6,068 nt of DNA from Fimbriimonadaceae bacterium (GTDB lineage Bacteria > Armatimonadota > Fimbriimonadia > Fimbriimonadales > Fimbriimonadaceae), in the NCBI GenBank assembly GCA_014380605.1, contig JACMJO010000391.1, positions 1 through 6,068 on the forward strand. The letters run 5' to 3'. The position numbers and the translations under genes are program-made. Every line of letters starts with the position of its first letter. Position 1 is the first letter of the stretch. Under the pieces are notes generated by a model. It saw nothing but the letters and a program-made list of their open reading frames with translations, searched no databases and had not been told where the DNA came from. Shown here piece after piece: positions 1-6,004 of this stretch.

Positions 1-678
1 CTTCAGCGCGAACTTGGCGTTGTCGTCCCGGTCCAGGAACCGATTGGTGGCAAAGAGGCCATCTGCAGATCGGGCGAGAATGCCTTTACCCTTCGACGAC
101 AGAGCAAGAAAGGGCTCGTTGGAATCTACCGATCGCTTAAGCCAGGGCGAATAGGACAGGTCTTCGTATTCGAACGGAAGGAAATCGGCGGTGGACGAGG
201 TCACACCGGAGTCGTAAGCCGACAGGTTCGCGTAGGTGATCGGCGAGGTGCTGATCTGGAGAGTCTCGTTTCCATCGGCATTCACGATCGACGTCGGACT
301 CTTCAGGGCCTGTTGGCTTCGCTTGCGAAAATCCGATTCAAACGGGAGCACAAGCACCCTGCCGCCCCGATTGATGAACTTCTCCAGGTACTTCTCAAGC
401 GGTTCCAAAGGGTTATTGCCGAAGATTGTTGGCCCGTCTTCGATATAGGCCGCGATGACCAGGTCCTTCTCGCCAAGCTGAGGCTGGCGGAGTCTGCTGA
501 TGACGGTCGGGATACCGTTTCGGTCTAACAGCTCTTGAAGGGCATGAAGGCCGCTGGGGTTGTAGGAACTGGCGACTGGCCTCGCCGTGGACTCGCGCTG
601 TCCAATACCGATCAGGATAGCGGCGACGAGCAAAACTGCGAGCAGGCCGTAAGCAACCTTGGGTAGGAGGCCTTTCAT
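1..678 (-). CDS. DUF4350 domain protein, membrane-anchored (3' part off the left edge)
   Basis: The frame is open from ATG at 678 to position 1 with no stop, giving 226 residues; the C-terminus lies outside the window. Seen: a short basic N-terminus (MKGLLPK), one hydrophobic segment at about residues 8-26, then an extracytoplasmic region. The stretch SSYNPSGLHALQELLDRNG (37-55) is the typical opening of a DUF4350 domain, whose members begin with a Ser-rich/Pro-Ser-Gly turn followed by a helix. It is followed by an alternating beta/alpha pattern (DLVIAAY, then a helix ending FINRGGRVLVLP) that resembles a glutamine-amidotransferase-like fold. The ATG overlaps the TGA of the DUF4129 gene as ATGA, and a GAGG lies 9 nt upstream. 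In MoxR/DUF58 clusters DUF4350 proteins accompany DUF4129 proteins; their biochemical role is unknown. Start and family are well supported; function is not assigned. Confidence 0.85.
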   Translation of the reverse strand, partial: MKGLLPKVAYGLLAVLLVAAILIGIGQRESTARPVASSYNPSGLHALQELLDRNGIPTVISRLRQPQLGEKDLVIAAYIEDGPTIFGNNPLEPLEKYLEKFINRGGRVLVLPFESDFRKRSQQALKSPTSIVNADGNETLQISTSPITYANLSAYDSGVTSSTADFLPFEYEDLSYSPWLKRSVDSNEPFLALSSKGKGILARSADGLFATNRFLDRDDNAKFALK

Positions 679-1580
679 TTCTTGACGCCTCGCAGGGTTT
701 CGGTAATCTCTTGATACCAAGATCGAAACTGCTCGACGTCCTCTCGACCCTTGACGTGGTAGCCGTACCATATTCGGTCGAAAGCTTGGGTAGGCGGTCG
801 GAAGTCTATTGTCGACGGCTTCTTGGAACTCGTTTGGATTCTCGCCAGGTGCTCCCAGTTCGTTTCGCCCCGGATGAATCGGGCGATGCCTGCTTCATCA
901 AACTTCAAAAGGCACGAAAGGTACATTGCCCGTACGGCCTCCCGGAATCGACCTTCGGCGAGGTGCTGATCGGCAAGGCTAAGCCATTCGTCAAGGGTTC
1001 TTTCGGGCTCATCGTCTTCCAGCATCGCCTTAGCTTTGCGGGTAAGGCCGAGCTTCCAACTGAAATGGCGGATGGCGAAGTAGCCAAACAACAGAATGAT
1101 TGCGGCCAACAGGACCCAGATCGCGGGGACGATCCAGCCAAGCACCGGGGCTTGGGGAAGGTTAACATTGGATCTCGGGCCATTCTTGGGGAACAGATCC
1201 ATGATGCGCTTCATTGCACCGTCGAGCCAGTTGCTTTCCTCTTGAACCCCAGGGTCTGCGTACAGCGGGCTGGCTTTAATGGACTTGATCTGCGACTTTG
1301 CCTGGTCGGCTTTGGGCGCTTCACCAGCTGCTCGGATGGCAACGAGGCCCTTGACTTCCTGCACGGAATAGCTTCCGCCGACGTCGTCGAACGCTTCGCT
1401 TACCGCCTCTTCTTGAGAGATCAAATCCCCAAACGATGCAGAAATCCGCTTGACTTCAGCCGCCGTATTGGCAGGCTCAAGCGCCTTCGCAAGGTCGCGA
1501 TAGGTGTCGCCCATTGCGAAGGCAACTAGGATCGCAAAACTAAAGCTCGAAGCGAGTTTGGCGATCCGTGCGCCAGACAT
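675..1580 (-). CDS. DUF4129 domain membrane protein
   Basis: The chosen start gives 301 residues. Seen: an N-terminal signal sequence or membrane segment (basic SGARIAK, then hydrophobic LASSFSFAILVAFAMG); an extracytoplasmic helical region of about 120 residues; a transmembrane helix at about 146-170 (VLGWIVPAIWVLLAAIILL); a basic/acidic linker; and a C-terminal cytoplasmic domain at about 204-290. That domain has the DUF4129 signature: REAVRAMYLSCLLKF, then RGETNWEHLARI, then FDRIWYGYHVKGREDVEQFRSWY. DUF4129 proteins occur in MoxR-ATPase/DUF58 operons and in transglutaminase-like membrane proteins; the domain has no established activity. The gene overlaps the preceding membrane-protein gene by 41 bp and the DUF4350 gene by 4 bp. 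The frame also has ATGs at 1604 and 1706. I prefer 1580 because the signal sequence starts cleanly there and overlap is least. The 1604 ATG has GGAGGG ending only 2 nt away, too close for normal initiation, although a TTG at 1598 would be well spaced. Confidence 0.85.
   Translation of the reverse strand: MSGARIAKLASSFSFAILVAFAMGDTYRDLAKALEPANTAAEVKRISASFGDLISQEEAVSEAFDDVGGSYSVQEVKGLVAIRAAGEAPKADQAKSQIKSIKASPLYADPGVQEESNWLDGAMKRIMDLFPKNGPRSNVNLPQAPVLGWIVPAIWVLLAAIILLFGYFAIRHFSWKLGLTRKAKAMLEDDEPERTLDEWLSLADQHLAEGRFREAVRAMYLSCLLKFDEAGIARFIRGETNWEHLARIQTSSKKPSTIDFRPPTQAFDRIWYGYHVKGREDVEQFRSWYQEITETLRGVKK
688..691 (-). promoter_or_regulatory. Shine-Dalgarno site for the DUF4350 gene
   Basis: On the minus strand GAGG lies 9 nt before the ATG at 678, inside the last codons of the DUF4129 gene. 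Together with the ATGA stop/start overlap it supports translational coupling of the two genes and fixes the downstream start. Confidence 0.55.
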
Positions 1581-2604
1581 CCGCGGCCAGTGCCTCAATG
1601 TCATAACCCTCCAATCTAATTCTGCGTTCGTAGTAGATGATGGCGACAGCCGTCGCCCAAACCGGGACGAGCGTCCATACCCAGAGAAACAACGGAACGA
1701 GCTCAACCGCGTTGATCAATAATCCGCCGTACGGAACGTTGTCGAACATGCTCGCGAATCGGTCCTGAAACCCAACCAGAGCAAGGAAGCCGCTCAGACC
1801 GAGAGCAACCAAGCAGCCGACAAAGAAAAGCACGATGTAGAGCGTCCAGACATGCCCGTACCCAGAGGCGATCGACCCCGCGCCCTTCATGAGTTCGACA
1901 CTTCGCTTCGCCGCTGCTCGCGGCCCCAATCCCTCAAGAACGGCAATCGGGGCGGCAATGGCATGACGGCTGATAACCAAGAGGAAGATCAGACCTCCAA
2001 GAGAAAACCCGCCAAACGCCAAGACTGCGACCAGGCCCGCGACAACATTGCTCTGGCTAGTGGACTGATCGAGCATCGAGCTGAGAATGGACAGCCCAAA
2101 TGCAGCAAGAATTCCGCTACATGCGAGCAAAAACTCCCAAAAATGAACCCGGATCAACGTGCCTATGGTTCGTTTTGCCGCTCGAGTCGCCCCATCAATG
2201 GACGGCACATTGCCAAGCATGAAATCGGAGACTAGCTGAGTCACGATGGCCGTGGTCGCAGAAACGCCAATGATAATGAGCGGCCCGCCTACAAACAAGG
2301 CTAATCCGATTGCGAATACAACTTCGCCGTATTGGGTTGAGAGGCTGGAGGAGTCTTTGGTGGTGAAGAAGGAGGGAAGAATGTAGCTTCCGATAAAGGC
2401 TAAAGCAGCAACGATGAGCAACGTCGGAAAAACGGTCGCCTTCAAGAATGTCCAGCCAAGCTGTTGGTAAATTCTAACGGCGGTATCGATCACTTCGCCG
2501 CTCGCCATTGTGCGTAAGCGGGCTCGGCGGTTTAACCGCGCAGATCGCTCGACAAAGAAACGCTCAACGGGATCGGACGTCACTTGAAAGGCCAGTGTAT
2601 CCAA
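1540..2604 (-). CDS. Polytopic integral membrane protein of a MoxR/DUF4129-type cluster
   Basis: It is 354 residues long from the TTG at 2604. Seen: a charged cytoplasmic N-terminus, then RLRTMASGEVIDTAVRIYQQ (30-49), which resembles the LRPMSxGEILDxAFxLYR opening of uncharacterised bacterial membrane proteins sometimes labelled glycerophosphodiesterase membrane-domain-like. About six hydrophobic segments follow, near 57-77, 95-120, 152-178, 187-212, 252-280 and 293-325. The ending YYERRIRLEGYDIEALA (324-340) matches the conserved YYDxRxRxEGxDLE tail of the same group. No catalytic residues are recognisable; I infer a structural, transport or scaffold role. It is first in the three-gene minus-strand operon. 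The start is uncertain. TTG 2604 and GTG 2583 both retain the conserved N-terminal motif. ATG 2508 would remove its RLRT part and has no Shine-Dalgarno; no good site precedes any of the three. Confidence 0.8.
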   Translation of the reverse strand: MDTLAFQVTSDPVERFFVERSARLNRRARLRTMASGEVIDTAVRIYQQLGWTFLKATVFPTLLIVAALAFIGSYILPSFFTTKDSSSLSTQYGEVVFAIGLALFVGGPLIIIGVSATTAIVTQLVSDFMLGNVPSIDGATRAAKRTIGTLIRVHFWEFLLACSGILAAFGLSILSSMLDQSTSQSNVVAGLVAVLAFGGFSLGGLIFLLVISRHAIAAPIAVLEGLGPRAAAKRSVELMKGAGSIASGYGHVWTLYIVLFFVGCLVALGLSGFLALVGFQDRFASMFDNVPYGGLLINAVELVPLFLWVWTLVPVWATAVAIIYYERRIRLEGYDIEALAADVWRTDRQTRFEL

Positions 2605-2720
2605 ACGACCGCTTCGGAACGATGCTTTTTGGAAAGACGTCGTAACTCAAGTAGGTCTTGGACTTACGGGAAGGACGTTCGGCCAGTAGTGATGAGACCT
2701 TCAAGGATAGAATCTAGAAC
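2605..2720. other. Divergent intergenic region
   Basis: This 116-bp gap separates the minus-strand membrane-protein operon from the plus-strand LolA-like gene and must hold promoters for both directions. On the plus side a clear TANNNT box abuts the gene start (listed separately). On the minus side I see no convincing -35/-10 pair or Shine-Dalgarno. No ORF, RNA gene or repeat was recognised. Confidence 0.6.
2708..2713 (+). promoter_or_regulatory. Putative -10 element of a leaderless promoter (LolA-like gene)
   Basis: TAGAAT (consensus TATAAT, 5 of 6) ends 7 nt before the ATG at 2721, so transcription would begin at or next to the start codon. No well-spaced Shine-Dalgarno exists; the nearest AGGA is 13 nt away. 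No good -35 hexamer lies 17 nt upstream. A -10 abutting the start codon is the usual form of leaderless promoters in several bacterial phyla. Confidence 0.45.
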
Positions 2721-3434
2721 ATGATTGCAACGACCGCGCTTATGATGGCGAGTTTGACGGCTCAAGTCAGCCAGAACATCGACAGCTATATTCAGAAGAA
2801 CTTCGACGACGCCTCGCTAACGGCTCGGGTCAAGTACGCCAATCAAAAGGAGCTTGCGAAGATCAACGACGATTTCGGCAAAAGCTATCGGTTGCCGTAC
2901 ACGGATGTTAAAGTCAAGGAGCCGTTCAAGGTTCGCCTTGAAACCAATGTCGACGACACGAAGGTTCTATACATCATCAACGGGACGACGTTGCTCATCC
3001 GAATTCCGCGGATCAAGGTGAACACCCGTCAAGACCTCGCGAAGTCGCCGGGCCGACGCCAAACCCTTCTTGATTTCGGGTTGCTGACCCCATCGCTTTT
3101 CAATGGATTTCTTGAGGCCAAGTTTGTCAGGCTCGATCGGGCTACAAACGATGTCGTGTTCGATATCACCCACCCAAAGATTTTGGATGACACCAGTCGG
3201 CACAGAGTTTGGATCGATCCTCAGAAGAAGTTCGTAACCAAGCGCGAGTGGTTCAGCCAGCGAGGGCGACAGTTGGCGACGTTCTATTACAACGAGCCCG
3301 TGAACCTTGGCGGCGTTTGGGTTCCGACCAAAATGCAGGTCAAGAATGTAGACGGAGCGTTGGCGGGAGAGACGTACTACACGAACCTGAAAGTCAATAC
3401 AGGTTTGGACGATGCACTTTTCTCGGTGAAGTAA
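2721..3434 (+). CDS. Exported LolA-like (outer-membrane lipoprotein-sorting-type) protein
   Basis: It is 237 residues long. Seen: a short hydrophobic N-terminus (MIATTALMMASLTA, probable cleavage after residue 14), then a beta-rich domain with many alternating hydrophobic strands. The C-terminal half has the layout of LolA/RseB-fold lipoprotein-sorting-like proteins: a strand of substrate-like values (DVVFDITHPK, 144-153), RHRVWIDPQKKFVTKREWF (160-178), QLATFYYNE, then GGVWVPTKMQV (197-207) and the ending TGLDDALFSVK. Family members bind lipid or lipoprotein in the periplasm through a curved sheet; whether this one ferries lipoproteins is inferred. The start is fixed by an in-frame TAG only two codons upstream. 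Oddly, the signal peptide carries no Lys or Arg, so export could be weak or the segment may not be cleaved. It lies 44 bp upstream of the M28 peptidase gene on the same strand and may share its transcript. Confidence 0.75.
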   Translation: MIATTALMMASLTAQVSQNIDSYIQKNFDDASLTARVKYANQKELAKINDDFGKSYRLPYTDVKVKEPFKVRLETNVDDTKVLYIINGTTLLIRIPRIKVNTRQDLAKSPGRRQTLLDFGLLTPSLFNGFLEAKFVRLDRATNDVVFDITHPKILDDTSRHRVWIDPQKKFVTKREWFSQRGRQLATFYYNEPVNLGGVWVPTKMQVKNVDGALAGETYYTNLKVNTGLDDALFSVK

Positions 3435-3435
3435 A

Positions 3436-3462
3436 TCCGACGGTAACGAATTCGGGGTCGGA
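3436..3462 (+). other. Small inverted repeat before the M28 peptidase gene
   Basis: TCCGAC at 3436-3441 and GTCGGA at 3457-3462 form a perfect 6-bp inverted repeat with a 15-nt loop, which contains the 8-bp palindrome CGAATTCG. The right arm covers the first three bases of the GGAGG at 3460-3464. It is too short and lacks the T-run for a convincing terminator. On a read-through transcript it could mask the ribosome-binding sequence. Chance occurrence is possible. Confidence 0.3.
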
Positions 3463-3467
3463 GGCGA

Positions 3468-3473
3468 TAGTAT
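3468..3473 (+). promoter_or_regulatory. Putative -10 element of a leaderless promoter (M28 peptidase gene)
   Basis: TAGTAT (5 of 6 to TATAAT) ends 5 nt before the ATG at 3479, almost the same geometry as the box before the LolA-like gene. No -35 hexamer is visible 17 nt upstream. A GGAGG at 3460-3464 is 14 nt from the ATG, too far for standard initiation, which favours a leaderless reading but does not prove it. Confidence 0.35.
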
Positions 3474-3478
3474 GGGCT

Positions 3479-5062
3479 ATGCGTCTTCGACCCCTTTTTC
3501 TTGCCGCCGGATTGCTTGCGGCAGGTCTTTCTCTTGCCCAAACCAAACCTGACTTTGGCAACTACGCCGCCATTACCGCCAAGCGGCTTCGGGCGCATCT
3601 GGAGTTCATCGCCAGCGACCTGTTGGAAGGGCGGGATACGCCTTCGCGCGGGCTAGACATTGCGAGCGAGTACATTGCCGCGCAAATGAAGCTAAGCGGC
3701 GTGGAACCGGGAGGCGATAAGGGCACTTATTTCCAGTCATTCCCGGTTAAGCAGGTGAGAATCTCGGGCTCTAAGTCCGCTATGGAGATTTCAGGGACAA
3801 AGTTCGCCCCATTCGACGATTTTATTCCCGGTTTCGGGACCGCCCAGGCGAGCGGAAACGTGGTCTACGTGGGACACGGCTACCGAATCCCTAGCAAAGG
3901 CATTGACCCATACAAGGACATCGACGTGAAAGGCAAGCTTGTTTTGAAGCTGGACATGGTGCCGAAGGAGTGGAGTTGGACGGAGTATTTCGGAGGCAAG
4001 CTTCCGGGGGCTGAATCTGCCGAGCAAGCGGCGCTTCTGAAGGGCGCGGTTGGCCTACTAACGGTCAAAACCGTTGCCGACTACGAGAAGTGGGGAGAGA
4101 TCGCGAAGCGGTCGAGAGATCAGGTCTTTCCCATGTTTGGCAACGAGACGTTGCCCGGGGGACTGGCGACAGGCTCATTGTCCCCCCAAGCGGCGAAACT
4201 GCTTCTAGAAGGAGAGGCCGCTACGTTCGACCAACTCCAGAGTCTATCAAAAGAAGGCAACGCCGGAAACTCCTTTGCTCTCACGGCGGCCAAAACGGTC
4301 AAGCTCAACATCGCAACCCAGGAGGAAACGGTCAAAACTCGCAATGTCGTGGCGATCGTTCGAGGCTCGGACCCTAAGCTGAAATCCGAGTACGTGGCAA
4401 TTGGCTCGCACTACGACCACGTGGGAATGGCGGGCGGGGAACAGCCCGATCGCATCTACAACGGGGCGGACGACGACGGATCGGGAACGGTCGCGATGAT
4501 TGAGATGGCCCATGCCCTTGCATCAGGTCCCAAGCCGAAGCGGTCGGTCATCTTTGTTTGGCACGCAGCGGAAGAAAAAGGGCTTTGGGGATCGGACTTC
4601 TTCACCAAGAACCCGACGGTTGCGATTACGTCGATCGTCGCACAACTCAATATCGACATGATCGGGAGATCGAAAAAGGCTGGAGACACAAACCCGCGGA
4701 ACAAGGCTCTTTCAGGTCCCCATGCGATCTACGTGATCGGGTCTCGCCGTTTAAGCGCGGAGATGGGAAACATCTGCGCCTCCGTCAATAACCAGCTTTT
4801 CAAGCTGAACTACGACTTCCTATACGACAGGCCGAACGATCCCGAGAACTTTTACGAGCGTAGCGACCACTTCAACTATGCGCGCTACAAGATTCCCATC
4901 GCTTTCTTCTTCAGTGGGGTTCATGAGGACTACCACCAACTAAGCGATGAAGTGGTGAAGATCGACTTTGTGAAGATGGAGAAGGTATCGAGGACGGTCT
5001 GTGCGACCGCTTGGATGCTGGCTAACCGCCCTCAAAGACCAAAATTGGATAAGAAGGACTAA
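3479..5062 (+). CDS. Exported M28-family zinc peptidase with PA-like domain
   Basis: It is 527 residues long. Seen: a signal peptide (MRLRPLFLAAGLLAAGLSLA, likely cleaved near 20/21), an N-terminal helical region typical of these enzymes (RLRAHLEFIASDLLEGRDTPSRG), a protease-associated-like domain at about 126-210 (GNVVYVGHGY, DVKGKLVLKLD, GAVGLLTV), and an M28 catalytic domain at about 290-515. The two-zinc site is complete: H311 in SHYDH with D313 as the accessory Asp; D332 in GADDDGSG as bridging ligand; E365/E366 in HAAEEKG as general base and ligand; D393 in LNIDMIGR; H486 in HEDYHQLSDE. M28 enzymes are mostly aminopeptidases that remove N-terminal residues outside the cytoplasm; the exact substrate cannot be read from sequence. 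The frame stays open upstream to 3209, but that part overlaps the LolA-like gene and lacks a signal, so ATG 3479 is chosen. Domain length and motifs are normal for the family. Confidence 0.92.
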   Translation: MRLRPLFLAAGLLAAGLSLAQTKPDFGNYAAITAKRLRAHLEFIASDLLEGRDTPSRGLDIASEYIAAQMKLSGVEPGGDKGTYFQSFPVKQVRISGSKSAMEISGTKFAPFDDFIPGFGTAQASGNVVYVGHGYRIPSKGIDPYKDIDVKGKLVLKLDMVPKEWSWTEYFGGKLPGAESAEQAALLKGAVGLLTVKTVADYEKWGEIAKRSRDQVFPMFGNETLPGGLATGSLSPQAAKLLLEGEAATFDQLQSLSKEGNAGNSFALTAAKTVKLNIATQEETVKTRNVVAIVRGSDPKLKSEYVAIGSHYDHVGMAGGEQPDRIYNGADDDGSGTVAMIEMAHALASGPKPKRSVIFVWHAAEEKGLWGSDFFTKNPTVAITSIVAQLNIDMIGRSKKAGDTNPRNKALSGPHAIYVIGSRRLSAEMGNICASVNNQLFKLNYDFLYDRPNDPENFYERSDHFNYARYKIPIAFFFSGVHEDYHQLSDEVVKIDFVKMEKVSRTVCATAWMLANRPQRPKLDKKD

Positions 5063-5063
5063 A

Positions 5064-5083
5064 GCGGGAGCGATCGCTCCCGC
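5064..5083. terminator. Perfect 20-bp palindrome, likely bidirectional terminator
   Basis: The arm GCGGGAGCGA is followed directly by its exact reverse complement, filling most of the 30-bp gap between the stops of the convergent M28 and protease genes. As RNA it would form a GC-rich hairpin of about eight pairs with a tetraloop. The minus-direction tail (TTTAGTCCTTCTT) is U-rich in part; the plus-direction tail (CTTCCTCACC) is not, so termination may be stronger for the minus-strand gene. The centre contains GCGATCGC. Confidence 0.7.
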
Positions 5084-5092
5084 CTTCCTCAC

Positions 5093-6004
5093 CTACTTCT
5101 TGCGCCTTCTGAGAAGCGCAAGGGCTCCGAGGCCCAGGGCCGCCATTGTAGCTGGCTCCGGCACTGGATTTGTGGGGGCGATGCCCGTGACTTGCTGTAT
5201 CCATGGAGCGCCAAGGGAGATATCGGCCCAGCCGGACGCATCGCCGTACTTGCCGACGTTGCCGCTGTTGAAGTTGGCTTGCACCAGGTATGAGGTGACG
5301 CCAACGACTAGGCTTGAACCTGCGAAGTTGACGAACAGCCCGCCGCCGCTATCACCGAACGTTACATTGCCTTCTAAGCCGAGAGCAGATGGAGATGAAC
5401 CGACGGAACTTAGTGTGTTGGTCGTTCCACCTGGATTGTCAAAGTCGCTCAGAAGTCCCGCCAAATCAGCTTGGAAGTTCAGAACGTCGATTACGTTGTG
5501 GAAGCCGCGACGCTGACCATCTGACCCAGTTGCGCCGGTGTTGCCATCTCCAATAATCCCAAAGCCAACGGAAGTTCCGATCTGCCCAAGCTCACCTGCG
5601 CCAGCGTAGTATCCGCTTGGAGTTACCCCAGCCACTCCGCCGGCAATGAAGCCGAGAGCAAAGTCGAAACCGCCAGTTCCGACTGTGCCCGACCACGACG
5701 GGTGGTTGACGATGCCGGTTACTCCATAGGTAGTGCCGTTGAGAAAGAACGAGCCTGTTGAAGTGCCGCCTCCACCATCCTTGACATGAGCGGCCGTCAG
5801 GATCCAGTTCGCACCAATCAATGTCGCCGAGCCACCGGCGCCGTTAAAGTTCACCGCTCCAACCGTGTTGAATTGGCTCCCAAGATTCAGATAGTTTGCA
5901 TCGGGAACGTCGTGTCGACGGGTCGATGCGTTTGCCAGAATCGGGGCAAAAAGTGCGGCAGTAAAAAGTGCCGAGAAAAGGCTTAACCGATGTACGCGAA
6001 TCAA
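5093..6004 (-). CDS. PEP-CTERM-anchored trypsin-like serine protease
   Basis: It is 303 residues long. Seen: a signal peptide (basic MIRVHR, hydrophobic core, probable cleavage ANA|ST at 26/27), then RRHDVPDANYLNLG, the usual N-terminus of bacterial trypsin-fold proteins of this type, in place of the IVGG of animal enzymes. The catalytic triad is complete: H73 in ILTAAHV, D114 in FDFALG, S219 in GDSGGG. The position six before the serine, which sets trypsin's basic specificity when Asp, is N213, so Lys/Arg preference is not expected. There are no cysteines. The C-terminus has VPEP (281-284), a hydrophobic helix (MAALGLGALALL) and RRRKK, a PEP-CTERM sorting signal. In other bacteria this signal is processed by an exosortase, and the protein is placed on the surface or in extracellular matrix. 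No ATG is available; the TTG at 6004 has GGAGGG five bases upstream. It converges on the M28 peptidase gene. Confidence 0.9.
   Translation of the reverse strand: MIRVHRLSLFSALFTAALFAPILANASTRRHDVPDANYLNLGSQFNTVGAVNFNGAGGSATLIGANWILTAAHVKDGGGGTSTGSFFLNGTTYGVTGIVNHPSWSGTVGTGGFDFALGFIAGGVAGVTPSGYYAGAGELGQIGTSVGFGIIGDGNTGATGSDGQRRGFHNVIDVLNFQADLAGLLSDFDNPGGTTNTLSSVGSSPSALGLEGNVTFGDSGGGLFVNFAGSSLVVGVTSYLVQANFNSGNVGKYGDASGWADISLGAPWIQQVTGIAPTNPVPEPATMAALGLGALALLRRRKK

Noticed and set aside
711..1529. A 272-codon open frame on the plus strand opposite the DUF4129 gene
   Set aside because: It lies antisense within a well-supported gene, and its translation shows no domain, signal or coherent hydrophobic pattern; it is a codon-bias shadow.
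1581..1706. A 42-residue N-terminal extension of the DUF4129 protein
   Set aside because: It would lengthen the overlap with the membrane-protein gene to 167 bp and put a low-complexity basic stretch before a normal signal sequence.
1852..2235. A 127-codon plus-strand frame opposite the membrane-protein gene
   Set aside because: It is highly charged and has no recognisable domain, antisense to transmembrane-coding sequence; a shadow frame.
3209..3478. A 90-residue N-terminal extension of the M28 peptidase
   Set aside because: It overlaps the end of the LolA-like gene in another frame, looks like shadow sequence (rich in Arg, Glu and Gln), and would bury a clear signal peptide that begins at 3479.
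5001..5516. A 171-codon plus-strand frame spanning the end of the M28 gene and the antisense of the protease gene
   Set aside because: It overlaps two confident genes and the terminator palindrome, and its Pro/Arg/Ala-rich translation has no domain features.
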